Shown: positions 1-10,516 of the stretch, in pieces
Numbering within the stretch: the first letter of the stretch is position 1
Layout: the number at the start of each line of letters is the position of its first letter
Source: Onchocerca volvulus
Lineage: Eukaryota > Nematoda > Chromadorea > Rhabditida > Onchocercidae
Direction of reading: 5' to 3'
NCBI GenBank assembly: GCA_000499405.2
Contig: HG738156.1
Location: forward strand, 1,156 to 57,222
Length of the DNA: 56,067 bases
Position numbers and translations under genes: made by a program
The notes under the pieces: model-generated
Told to the model about the DNA's origin: nothing
The model's database searches: none
The model's input: the letters and a program-made list of their open reading frames with translations, nothing else

Positions 1-1244
1 AAATTCCAAACATTCAAAAGCTTACTTATTTAATATCATGTTTATAAGGAGAAGCATTGGAGGCTATAAGAGGATTTGAGGTAGCCCCAGAGAATAATGA
101 ATTAATAAGACAGGTTCTAATCGATAAATATGGTAATCCGGTTACTATAAAGAAATCGTTATAGAACCAATTCCATTTCATTCAACGAAACGACAAAGAA
201 TGGAGATTAAAAGTTTTCCAATTCCAAGAAGAGTACCTGATTTTCAAAAGGGGAGAGGAACCTCCGCCCTATTCATAACAAAACAATCAACCGAGGCGAT
301 AAATCTTCAATCAAGTGATAAAATGAAGTTTAGGTAACAAAGGAAAAATACCATGCCTATTTTGTAAGGAAAGTCACTGGAATAATGAATGCCCAAACTG
401 CCTCACGGCTAAACACCGATTCGAACGCTTGAAGGAGCTCAAGGCACGCACTAGCTGTTTTCGCACGAACCATGCAACAAGTAATTGCAAACAAAAGAAA
501 CGTATATGTTTCCACTGCAAAGGCCGACACAATACGGCGTTGTGCTACAAGAAATATGGGGTTATCAATAGTGGTCCCAAGAAAGAAGAAGCAAATTCAT
601 CATTACAAATTCACTAAATCAACAAGTCAATCATCAAGGAAGGAAGGTTTTATTAATGTGCAAAGAAATTGAAGCAGTTAACCCAAATTAACTGAGGATT
701 CAAGAAGAAGCCTTAATGTTATTTGATCCAGGTTCCCAGTCATCTTTTGTCTCAAGAAAGCTAGCCAGTCGGTTAAGACTAACCGAAACTACGAAGGAAG
801 AATTAAAGCCCTTTTCTTTCGGTAACCAATTTCCGAAATCTCACCAAACTAATTAGGTAGAAATCGGAATAAGAACTTTAGAACCTAAAATCACGAATAT
901 AAATGCTTTTGCATTAGACTATTTAACAGTGAAATTACAAGTTATTGCTCCAACCTCTTACGATATAAATTATATCCGACGTCAGAAGCAATTAGATGAG
1001 TCGGAAGGATACTGGAGAGGACCCGACATTACAATCGGAAATGCTATTTCCTTGAATTTATGCAACCGTACAAATGCCGTCGTATGTCATCAGGATTCTA
1101 TCCACTTCAAACTAATGTCGGACCTATAATGACAGGTTATGGATATATCAATATGTCTTGTAAATCTGATAATCTTAATTCTATCAACGCAAACACTTTT
1201 ATTACTAATCCAGAAATTGATCAGTTATGGAAATTGAAAGTGAT
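1..1244 (+). pseudogene. BEL/Pao retrotransposon remnant 1: gag and protease
   Basis: Decayed retrotransposon polyprotein entering from the left edge. Positions 1-230 read in broken frames as the conserved BEL/Pao gag core, similar to the better-preserved gag at 3040-3260. Positions 351-545 encode zinc-knuckle segments with CXXC spacing (CLFCKESHWNNEC, then CFRTNHATSNC and CFHCKGRHNTALC). From about 700 the A17-type aspartic protease follows, with the active-site-like motif LFDPGSQSSF near 717-745 and a downstream region ending in NPEIDQLWKLKVI. Stops and frameshifts interrupt the reading, as at 160 and 853. No RT, RNase H or integrase follows: the coding trace ends exactly where LTR A begins. 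Known family order is gag-PR-RT-RH-IN, so the 3' two-thirds is missing. It is surely non-functional. Confidence 0.85.
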
Positions 1245-2072
1245 TGTAGGGGCAAAGATAGTTTCTGCTTGATTTATGGGTTTTGATTTTAGAGTAGTTA
1301 GGTTGGAAAAATTTGTGCTGCTGTGACTTGACTATGTAAACAATAGCATTTATTTAGATTTACACGATATTATAAAAAATATCGTACTTTAGAACAACAA
1401 ATAATGTGATAAAAAATGAAACAATATGCAATTAATTTAAAATAGACAACAGTAAATCTGTTACGAATGATAGATTGTGCTTCGTTCATACTGTCTGATA
1501 TTGGCTGGGAGCGTTTGCCACTTATAGTGATGTAGGAGCCTGTCGTTGATGTAATTTCCTTGTATCTGATAAATTGAAATATCGACATTGGTAGATAACG
1601 TTTCGCCACTATGCTCGATAAATTGATGATCGGAGTGTTGGGAGATTGCTGTCGCCTCTGTTAGTGGTGTAATTAAGCACTGACCCTTCTGTCCAGAAAT
1701 TTTCGCTTTTGTACGGTCATCCAATAGGGGCGGAAGTTTAACATTAATCGTAGAAAAGGGATTGATATGGATGAGATTAAGGAATAGGAGATAAATAATG
1801 ATTGAAACATATAAACAAAGAAAAGGGATTTGGTCCCTACACTATTACAATTGACTTTATGGCGGCCATTGGCAACTCTTTGGACAAAGGGCATGACATT
1901 AGTCCTCAAAAATTTACAGACGTTAGTATACTTTACAGTTTTTAAGCAAAGCACATGAGCATCAGTAGATGATCAGATGAGGAGAACAAAGAGTTTTGTG
2001 GGCAATGAGATCATAAATCTTTTGTTACAAACAATATTTGAATCCTGTCAGCATTTTTTCGGTTTACCGACA
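1245..2072 (+). repeat. LTR family A, copy 1
   Basis: An 828-bp unit beginning TGTAGGGGCAAAG and ending GGTTTACCGACA, the TG...CA ends expected of LTRs. The same sequence recurs at 15781-16540, 22969-23821 (reversed), 32238-33866 (split) and 37709-38638 (reversed). It abuts the protease fragment on the left and LTR B sequence on the right. No matching target-site duplication is visible (left GTGAT, right AGATG), so the junction probably reflects rearrangement rather than a simple solo insertion. Open frames inside it are not treated as genes. Confidence 0.8.
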
Positions 2073-2477
2073 AGATGTGCTTGTAAATTGTTATTATCTC
2101 TAAATCCAATTAAACTGTTGTGACACTCTTTCCTCTGTGAGCAATTTTTATCGCAAAATTATTTCAACATCAGTTGTCTTTTATTCCAAAACACCCAGTT
2201 CTTAACATTCAATATACTCCAGTAAAGCCCAAAAACAAAAAATCATTCTTTCACTTTTCGCTTCTTCATATTATTTTGGTACTGACTAGGCTGTCTAAAG
2301 GTTCTTGCTATTATCCGAGTTCCCGATATTCTCCTCCAAATCCAATCAACGCCACACAATTTACTTCACTTTTTGTACTGTTTATTAGGTATTAACTGAT
2401 TATTACTATTCTGAATACAGGAATTACTATAAATCTACTCGTTCCACAACTCAATCAAACCTCAACCTTCCACGACA
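2073..2477 (+). repeat. LTR family B, 5' LTR (5' part missing)
   Basis: Closely matches the right two-thirds of the fuller copy at 52066-52688, ending in CCTTCCACGACA. The first ~240 bp of the LTR is absent because LTR A sequence begins at its left edge. A primer-binding site and gag follow directly, so this is the 5' LTR of BEL/Pao element 2. Confidence 0.75.
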
Positions 2478-2486
2478 AAATATTTT

Positions 2487-2504
2487 TGGTGCCACGGGAG
2501 CCAG
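2487..2504 (+). other. Retrotransposon primer-binding site, element 2
   Basis: TGGTGCCACGGGAGCC lies nine bases after the LTR end. It has the form of a tRNA 3'-end complement (TGGTGCC...). Element 3 has the analogous TGGTGCCCGAG at 9371. The priming tRNA was not identified. Confidence 0.6.
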
Positions 2505-2505
2505 G

Positions 2506-3826
2506 ATGTCCGCTACAATAATTAAAAGCGCACAACCGGCAAAAGAGAAGGTGGAAAAACTTCCCGAAAAGTCAGAAAAATGGATCTGACACAATTCGAC
2601 CAAAACCTGAGCAGAGAAGAAATCTATCAGCTCTACGAGGCTAGGAGAAGAACGATCGAAGAAAAAATAATGCGTCTGAACTGCATATTGGTGTGCTTGA
2701 AACTACTAATGCAGAATGGCGACAATATTTTCAACAGATCACGACCCCTGCTAAAAGAAGAGAAGAGGAGGATAAATACGCTCAAATGGTCGACGAGAAG
2801 ACAGGTATTTTATACTTAATAACTGAAGGGAAAGAAACAATCATAATTTTAAAAATGCACAAAAATGACACAAAGCTAGTGTTTCAGCGTCTAGAAAAAG
2901 ACGATAGAAAGGAGGAAGTAACTCAGCAAAGAATGTTAACCCAAACGGCAAATCACTTAACTGTGAATTTACCGCATTGCCCCTGCCCACATTTCGTAGC
3001 CATCCCAATCAATATAAGGGATTCTGGAGCAGTTTTGAGGCAGCAATACATCTGCAAAATATTCCGAATTTTCAAAAATTAAACTATTTAATTACATGTC
3101 TCAAAGGAGATGCCTTACAAGCAGTAAGGGGATGCGATATAACCCCAGAAAACTATGATGTCATAAGAAAGGTTCTCACTGAAAAATTTGGACAATCACA
3201 TAAAATCAAAAGATCACTTCATAACGAATTGCATTGGATCAAGAAGAATGATCGAGAATGGAGAGCGACTGTCAAAGCTATTGAAAGAATATTTCGACAA
3301 TTGGAAGAGATGGGAGAAAATTTGGAACAGTCTAGTACTGAAACAATAATAGAAAGCAGATGGATAGCTTGGATATTGGATAATGTTGACCAACAAAAGG
3401 AACAAGAGCCATGGTCAGTAAAAAAGTTAAGATACTTTCTCGAGAATCTCGTATTAAGAAATGAGGAAGTAATGAGAAATCAGTCTTTGTATATGAAAGA
3501 GCAAAAACCATTCACAAGTAAGTCAAAATCATATTTACCGCAGAGCCCTAACGAAACTTCAGCCTTGGTAACAAATATGTCAAAGAAATCTGAAGATGGG
3601 AAACCAAGAGGAACCAAAATAAGAAGACCTTGCGCCTTTTGTAATAAGCTTCATTGGGACAATCAGTGCCATATTTATTCCACTCTGAAACAAAGAGTAG
3701 AGCGTTTGAAAAAATTAAATGCTTGCCACAACTGTTTCGAAAATGGACATACCGCAAATGATTGCAAAAAGAGAAAACGGATTTGTTTCTTTTGTGAATG
3801 TGGTCACAATACAGCGCTGTGTCAAA
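2506..3826 (+). pseudogene. BEL/Pao element 2 gag (frameshifted, truncated)
   Basis: The gag start is probably the ATG at 2506, right after the primer-binding site. The frame changes near 2580, 2690 and 2975, then stays open from 2977. The N-terminal part is charged and probably helical. The core (about 2980-3400) has the BEL/Pao gag signature FWSSFEAAIH, QKLNYLITCLKG, and NDREWRATVKAIE. Two to three zinc knuckles follow at about 3632-3825 (CAFCNKLHWDNQC, CHNCFENGHTANDC, CFFCECGHNTALC). The open frame runs to 4008, but the last ~60 codons are translation of the satellite-like repeat inserted at about 3827, not gag. No protease follows. It is the best-preserved gag in the window, yet inactive. 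Confidence 0.88.
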
Positions 3827-4230
3827 CGGAACAGGAATTTACGAATATGCCTCGCAATTTAATAGATCATGATTGCCTTGTAAGCCATAAATTAAGCCAT
3901 ATGGTTATGCATAGCGATAAATTGAGATATATGTCTGCAAGTGAGATAAAATATGATCCACACTCTTTTCTAAAGAACAAGAATTCGCGAGCATGTCTCG
4001 CGCTTTAATAGATCATGAGTGCTTTATAAGCAATGAATTAAACTGCATAATTATGCAGAACGGTGAATTGAGATATACATGTGCGAGTTCTATATAATAT
4101 GATCCACGCTGGTTTCTAAGATTGAACAAGAATTTACGAACATGTTTCGCGATTTCATAGATCATGAGTGATGTATGTGTCCATGTACATATCATGTTTA
4201 GTTGCTGATCATGCACTTGTTGCTTATTAA
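3827..4230 (+). repeat. Satellite-like ~150-bp repeat R1, about 2.7 tandem units
   Basis: Units start with a variant of GAATTTACGAACATGTTTCG, then GCGATTTAATAGATCATGAG, and further on GATAAATTGAGATATATGTG. Starts are at about 3835, 3980 and 4128. Related copies occur at 14470-14780 and 15430-15765. The repeat begins immediately after the third gag zinc knuckle. Confidence 0.7.
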
Positions 4231-4345
4231 CCGTAAGACATGTTCGTAAATTCTAATTCAGACCTAGAAATGAATGTGGATCATATTTATCGCACTCGCA
4301 CACATATCTTAATTCATCGCTATTCACGTGCATATAGTTGTCCGT
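4231..4345 (-). repeat. R1 repeat unit in inverted orientation
   Basis: The reverse complement of the R1 unit (ACATGTTCGTAAATTCTAAT read on plus, then CGCACTCGCACACATATCTT) faces the tandem units at 3827-4230. This makes a large imperfect hairpin with a loop near 4190-4230. Confidence 0.65.
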
Positions 4346-4560
4346 TAGTTTACTGAATGATTTGGGATCGTCGGCTGCCGCTTATATACTGTTTTTGTAC
4401 ACCCCTGCGCTGTCTGGGTGTCAGAAATCAGAGACGAGGTCACATCAATCAAGTGGGCACGGACTTTGATAACTGTTTTATCTGCCACCGTTAATGAGTT
4501 TGACCTTGAAACCGGGTAGTTAAAACTCCGTAATGGAGGTCATTGATACACTTGCAAAAA
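4346..4560. other. GC-richer island of unknown origin
   Basis: About 200 bp noticeably richer in G+C than the surroundings. Plus strand has a short open frame at 4360-4521 with no ATG start and no recognised motif. The minus strand carries TATATAAGCGGCAGCCG near 4375-4390, resembling an LTR core promoter. I see no match elsewhere in the window. A fragment of an LTR or another element is the likeliest reading. Confidence 0.3.
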
Positions 4561-4779
4561 AGTTGCGAGATATTAGCCATCAAAATCAAACAGTTTAAGT
4601 TTCAAATAATATCGAAATCACATTTGAATTTTAGCCTATTACAACAGTGTGATCATTTCTCAACAATTTTAACTAAGCCGAGAACATCCGGAATTAAACT
4701 ATAATCATTAGCTGGATTGTACCGGAATGCAAGCGATTGTAATTATGTGATTGCTGAATACTGCAGTGTGTTTAGTGCT

Positions 4780-5090
4780 AATTTTCTGTTTCTAGTTTAC
4801 GTCTTTCAGCCACTCTCAGCCTACCGCGTTTACTCTGTTGAGAATGAAGCAGATCTAAAGCTGCAGAAAACTATCGACGTACTTGCAACCGTACATTCTT
4901 AAGTCTAGCTGCACGTCGTTCTGCTTGGATTTGAGCCATGCTTGGTCTTCTTTAGCATAAGCTGTTCTTCCTCATTTTGATTTTCATTTAATTATCGCAT
5001 TCCTTCCGTTGCGCGAATACGATGGTCCAAGTTTAACTTCCTCCGAGGTACTATTTGGATGAACTAAAGAAGATAGATTGCTCCTGAAAA
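4780..5090 (-). pseudogene. Helitron N-terminal remnant H1
   Basis: Read on the minus strand it gives the arginine-rich N-terminal leader of Helitron Rep/helicase proteins (LRVAERR-type repeats). Nucleotides AGGCTGAGAGTGGCTGAAAG match the Helitron at 25715-25745 and the remnant at 49610-49965. Frames are broken. The short open frame on the plus strand at 4717-4902 is an antisense shadow. Confidence 0.65.
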
Positions 5091-5139
5091 ATTCTTGAAA
5101 TTGACTTTGTGACTGTGAAGAATAAAGTAAACAATACAA

Positions 5140-5720
5140 ATAGAAACATGCACCTACTCGAAGGCAAGGTTGTATCGAAATTTGAAAGCAATGAATAAGA
5201 ATTAGCGAAATTACGTGGCAAGTGACAGCCTAGGTGCGGTCAGCAAATTAGTCCGCTTACTTCATAAATCAAGAAATAAACAAAAAGCTTAGAACGGGTC
5301 TTATACAAATGAAAATTTGAAATCGATTACTCTCCTATTCAAATTCAACTTTTATGGAAATAAACTTCGAATGCAGCATTGTATGAAATTCTCGGATCAA
5401 TCGATGTTCGCTCACTCACTCTCATTTGTCACAGGTGAGACAGGTAAAAAAAGTAGATATATCTAGATGAAAAGAAGTCCCAACTTCAATACAATATTGT
5501 CTCGAAGTTCAAAAGCAACTGGTGAAGAGATTGCAAAGATATCTGCTTAATAATAGCAACGCTGACATGATTTATTTACTCGTCAAAAGTGTTGACAGGC
5601 AAAAAAAAGTAGATATAAATGGATGAAAACACATCCCAATTTCACTGCAACGTTGTATCAAAATTTAAAACTATCGGTCAAGAGATTGAGAAATTACGTG
5701 CCAAATAACAGCAACGGTGA
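5140..5720. repeat. Imperfect direct repeats, probable Helitron 5' region
   Basis: Three related stretches near 5160-5230, 5490-5560 and 5645-5715 share the pattern TTGTATCGAAATTTGAAA, then GAAATTACGTG and a CAGC run. Part (5400-5470, TCACTC..ATTTGTCACA) also matches 50376-50445, which likewise sits upstream of a minus-strand Helitron N-terminus. This supports a Helitron 5' flank. Confidence 0.5.
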
Positions 5721-7528
5721 TTTACATTTTGAATTTTCTAAATAGTGCTTGTTAAGCTGTTTAATTTGCATCTCAAAGATATACTTGTTTTGATAAAACA
5801 TCGCTCATTCTGCTTAAGTACTTTATTAATTCTTCTGAAAATGATGTTTCAAAGAACGAAGAGACTATTGAAGATAAAAAATATGTTCGGTTTCTGATCC
5901 CGCGTACAAAATATTTCAATGCTGCTGTAGTATGGCTAATAGTTAATGCAACCAGTTTGATACTTTTTTCGAAGAGCAGAAACAGAAATTTCCCTGTCTT
6001 ATAAATAATAAATGATGAATTCCATTTTAGAGATACAAGACTCACCAAATGTCTTCTAATGCAAATTTGGAATGCAGTGACCAATAACTCAAAAATTTTA
6101 AATAAAAAATCTTGATATGTTTTATACTTCCTTATGCGAAAATTTCTAGATCAGCACATTTTCATTATAACAATTAAGAAAGGTGACCCTTATTGGGCTT
6201 TCAACTGTTTACTAACAACAAATTCACATTTTTCGTTGTACCAATCGGTAGTTTTTATTGCTCCATCACAAAATTCCTTGGCTGGTATTGGCTTGGGAAA
6301 GAAATGTGAAAAATCAAATGGAGCAGAAAAAATTTAGCTGAGACTTTCGTTCAATGTCATTTCAATTTCCTGCAAATTTCATATTTAAGCTTTAAATTAT
6401 TGCGTTAACTTCCGCATCCGGACTATTTCATTGAACCAATCGATTTTTGGATCCATCGTAAAGAATTTAATATAAAATCGATTTTACAGCAATCAATGTT
6501 TTTTCATTTTTTGGCAAGATTCGATCGAATGATATTTAATAATGATTGTTTCCTTTTTTATATTACAGGATACATCATTTTTCATATATTGTTCATACCA
6601 ACTCTAATGTTTATTAATATTTTATCTTGTTCTTATATAATATGATTCTTTCTTTCTAATAAGGCTAACAAACAAAAAGATTTACTGACAATTCGAAAGC
6701 TTAATTTTTAAAAAAACTTATGAAAATTTTTAAATTCTTAGATATTCTTCTCTTCAATTATGATTTACTTCATCGTTGACTTGCTAAGTGTTTTGAAATC
6801 AAGCAAATACATAGTGAACAGGCATAAAACAAAACAAAATGCAGAGAAAGCTTATCGTTACGAACGGTCAATGTGAATTCGAATTGAATGGAATTTTGAT
6901 ATAATGTTCATTGAAATTCTTGGTTTTAACTTTCTGTCAACATTTTTGATTGATCATAACGATAACGTGTGTTTTATTTTTTCTCCGATGTTAAACATTT
7001 GTTGTTTCCATTTTCGCTTCAATTGATTTTTCCCATTAAGAAATAAAAAATTTTTATGTGAGCACAATGGACAGATTTGATCAAGATTAACTTTTAAGTG
7101 GTCATTCATATTGATTTGTGCAAATGACATTACATTCGTTATACTTGATCATCAAATGAAAGAACTTTTAGAAAACCTTATTATGGCTAGATAATTTTCC
7201 ACATGCATGAATCTTCAATGAACAACACTGCACTGACTTTTTTTGAATGACAACTTAGAAAATATACGGAAATCTCATTTTGCAATACTGCCTAAACTCT
7301 GCGATGAGGATAAAGTCATAGATCCATTATCTGTTTTATCCGCATTCAGTTTTGCATATGAAAAAAGTTATTATTGTATGCTGAAGTTGGAGAATTTATA
7401 AATTTCATGTGAAGTCGATATTTCAGATTACCTTAACTTCATTTCATTACGCAGACCAGTTTTTTTCAGTTTTATCCGGACTAGCTCAAACCAATTTTTA
7501 AGAATAATCCTCCTGCCTAGATAAGGGG
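5721..7528. other. AT-rich stretch, no supported gene
   Basis: Very AT-rich. The longest open frame (minus, 5773-6084, 103 codons) and the frame at 6134-6337 show no recognisable domain, splice structure or duplication elsewhere. I see no RNA gene or LTR end here. Confidence 0.5.
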
Positions 7529-8129
7529 TGTCGCTTCTTTTCTTTCTGATAGCGACAAAATAATGAGTTTAATTCTGTTCTTCCGTTCTCACAGTTTCAT
7601 CTATTTTGATGTTTATTCACTTGGTAACGAACCTCAAACTTGGATAATTAAACCTTTATTATGATCAATTTATAAATCAACATACGCAATAATTATTACA
7701 ACAATTATACTAACAATACAATTCCGATAATATTATGAAGAGATTATAATGTAAAAGAGGGGGGAGATAGGTTTGGTAACGAAGAAGAATTAGTTTATCA
7801 CCAGCTGGTCCACTCGACCGAGCTGATGGCAGCTTGTTGGTTGAAATGATTTTGTAACCAGGACCCCATCCCATCTTCTTCGTTGATGAAGGGTCATGGT
7901 ACATTGTAGAGACAAGAAAGATCCTTTGTTGTCTCGGAAGTATGCGCCTTTGATGCTCATGAGATTGTGCTTTAGTTAGCTGATGATAAGAGAGACAGAG
8001 AGCTTTTTTAAGCTCATTAATTGGATAGACAAAACTGATTCTACAATCAACTACATGAGATATGCAATGTAAAATTTTAAACAAAGGGATCACTGATTTT
8101 TCTTCTTTTATCTCGCGATTTCAGCGACA
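7529..8129 (-). repeat. Solo LTR family D, copy 1
   Basis: A 601-bp unit with inverted terminal hexamers TGTCGC...GCGACA. It matches the 3' LTR of the minus-strand pol at 54594-54925 (shared CTGTTCTTCCGTTCTCACAG and AACGAACCTCAAACTTGG) and LTR D at 18112-18588. The minus strand carries AATAAAGG for polyadenylation near 7655. Flanks AGGGG/AGGGA look like a 5-bp target duplication with one change, supporting a solo LTR. The 127-codon minus-strand frame at 7710-8093 lies wholly inside and is not a gene. Confidence 0.75.
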
Positions 8130-8900
8130 AGGGATGTAGCTTATAAAATACAAAAAAGATAATTCACTGCTTTCTGATGCTGTGTAAAAGATTGATATGA
8201 GAGAGAATAGAATTTTTTAATAATTGGCATACCGGATGTGAAAGAAAGTTAAATGCTATATTAGCATGTAGGATGTGAATCTTAAATATTACATGATTAA
8301 TATAAGGAATGTGAATCTTACATGTTACATGATTAACATACAGGATATCAATTCTTGCATGTTACATTATGATCATAAGGAATGTGAATAGGATATCAAT
8401 TCTAATAATTTCTTGTGTTGTAAGTATTTTGAGATATAGAAGTTATTTTTGAAAAGTTATTTCGGATTTTCCAACACTAACGACTGAAGGATAAAGTTGA
8501 GGGATATACTGAATGTGTTTAGTTTAACTGACTTCGGTTGTTCTGCAGATGGTTTTGCCTCACGATTTGATGAACCCACTAAAATTCAGCTGAACTGGAC
8601 TCAGATTTAGAGTTCTCAACACATAAAAAGCCTAGCAAGGAACAAATCAAACCAGAACTAATTTTGATGACAATTAATATTGTCAACATTATAAAAATTC
8701 AAATGCAAAAATTTGTCATTCGCCAGTGTTCGGTTAGTTCGTTCAGTTCTGCTGTATTAACTCACGGCCTTGTAGCAACCATTTTTAATTCATTGTGATA
8801 CTTGTACTCCTCCGTCGTTGATTCCGTTCCAAATTTCTGTTTTTGGTGAATTATTATGTACTCAATCATAGTATGTTGCTGGGCAAACATCAGCAAACAT
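8130..8900. other. AT-rich spacer with short tandem repeats
   Basis: At about 8265-8405 the motif GGATGTGAATCTTA..TTACATGATTAA recurs three to four times with variation (8270, 8308, 8345, 8380). No coding potential is seen in the rest. Confidence 0.5.
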
Positions 8901-9366
8901 CAATTTCTAATTAGTTAATTATTCCCCACTGGATTCGACCACTCTTGTTTTAAGCCTGTAAGGATGACAGGGAGCAATTGAAAATTTTCCACTGATTCTT
9001 TTGGCTATTATTTCATTCCTTTGTAAAATTCGGTGGCCAATGTACGATTGCTATGAGATAATCATTCAATTAATGAAAATAGATTATTGCAACTTTGACC
9101 GCTTAAAGGCTTCCAGCTATAAACTGTTATATTTCGACCTTAATTCTTCGATTTGGTAATCCTCGGCTGTTATAATTTTTATTTCATAAATTTTTACTTT
9201 TTAATTTTCTGTTCCTATATTACTCTGTCATCCATTATTTGCAATATTAAGAGTAAACGTAAAAATTAATTGTCCATATATTCATCAATTCAACTTAAAT
9301 CGTAAGTCCTTACCTTCATTATCACTAACTCTTTTCCCGAAAGAAAGAAATTCACTGAAAGAAACA
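8901..9366 (+). repeat. LTR family C, 5' LTR of BEL/Pao element 3
   Basis: Positions ~9110-9366 match the solo copy at 17830-18085 (ATTCGACCTTAA-ATTCTTC; TAATTCTCGGC; CATTCATCAACTC). A primer-binding site and gag follow at once, so this is a 5' LTR. The left boundary is a guess. Confidence 0.5.
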
Positions 9367-9370
9367 AATT

Positions 9371-9388
9371 TGGTGCCCGAGTTGAAGT
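9371..9388 (+). other. Retrotransposon primer-binding site, element 3
   Basis: TGGTGCCCGAGTTGAAGTC immediately follows the LTR. It is the counterpart of the element 2 site at 2487. Confidence 0.55.
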
Positions 9389-9479
9389 CAGTGACTACAA
9401 ATAATATAGCATGTATTGAACCAGCCAAGGAAAGATGGGCAGTCTTCTTAAGGAAGTAAAGGTGATACAATTCAAGCAT

Positions 9480-10515
9480 TGATCAAGCCTTGACGACGGA
9501 ACAGCGGCAAGAATTTTACGAGCTAAGGAAACGAATAATTGAAGACAAAATTCAAAGATTTCAACTGTGTATTCAAACGTTAAAATCTGCAAACGAAAAA
9601 TGACTCAATTATATACAAAAATCTACGACCGCAACAAAAAGAAGTATGAAGAAATTGCAAAAAATGGCAATGGATTATTCAGAATACACCATGAAGGCAA
9701 AGAAGGAATTATAACATTAAAAATGTATGAAAACGAAGCTGACCATGAACTAATGCGACTTTGACAAGTACTACTTCAGCCTAAGGAACTGTCAAGACCT
9801 ATGTCTCATCCAGAGTCAATCTTCCCCAGTTATCGTTACCCACTTTTAGTGGAGATCCTAGACAATGGCGACGGTTTTGGAGTAGTTTTAATGCTGCATT
9901 TCATTCACATGCAATTCCCGAAATTCAAAAATTGAATTATCTGTATTCGTATTTAAAGGGAAATGCCTTACAAGTAGTAAAGGGTTATGATATAGCCCCA
10001 GAAAATTAAGAAGTTATAATACAACTTCTAAAAGATAAATATCGCAAATGCTCAACTATAACGAAACTTTTGTGTAATGAATTAAAAATGAAAGAGAATA
10101 AGGTTGGAACCGGCGGAACTACGAGTACTATATCAACTAGAGGCCTTAGGAGAAAGTCTGCATACTCTAATATTGAAACTCTTGGTCAGCTTCGAAACTC
10201 AGAAATTCCTATCAGATTTGATCAACGTGAATGAACAAGTAAGGAGCAGCTAGCTTTCGTTCACTCATGCTGATGATAAACCAACAATGAATAAGCCAGG
10301 ACAAAGCTTCTGAAGCAACTTCGGAGGAACTTCAGCACTAGCCACAATTCGAAACAATGAGGACTTTCGCAATTCTACGATAAAAAACCAGAAAAAAAAA
10401 GAGGAGACCATGTATTTTTTGTATCCATGATCATTGGGATTGCGAATGCGAGGTTTATCCTACAACTAATGCTCGAGTAAATCGTCTCAAAGCACTGAAA
10501 AAATGTGAGTTTGTC
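9480..10515 (+). pseudogene. BEL/Pao element 3 gag
   Basis: Homologous to the gag at 2506-3826. The N-terminal helical part is open at 9567-9764 (residues EEGKEGIITLKM-like, matching EGKETIIILKM of element 2). The core at about 9815-10100 reads LPTFSGDPRQWRRFWSSF, QKLNYLYSYLKGNALQ and VIIQLLKDKY, but an in-frame TAA follows APEN at 10008. A single zinc knuckle remains at about 10405-10450 (CIFCIHDHWDCEC). A long part between core and knuckle has lost frame. It is followed directly by decayed protease. Non-functional. Confidence 0.85.
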
Positions 10516-10516
10516 T

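Noticed and set aside
1370..1954. Overlapping minus-strand frames of 79-93 codons
   Set aside because: Inside LTR A copy 1; similar stretches in other copies (such as 32879-33100) are broken at different points and no domain is visible.
7710..8093. 127-codon minus-strand open frame
   Set aside because: Lies wholly inside LTR D copy 1 and is not conserved in the other LTR D copies.
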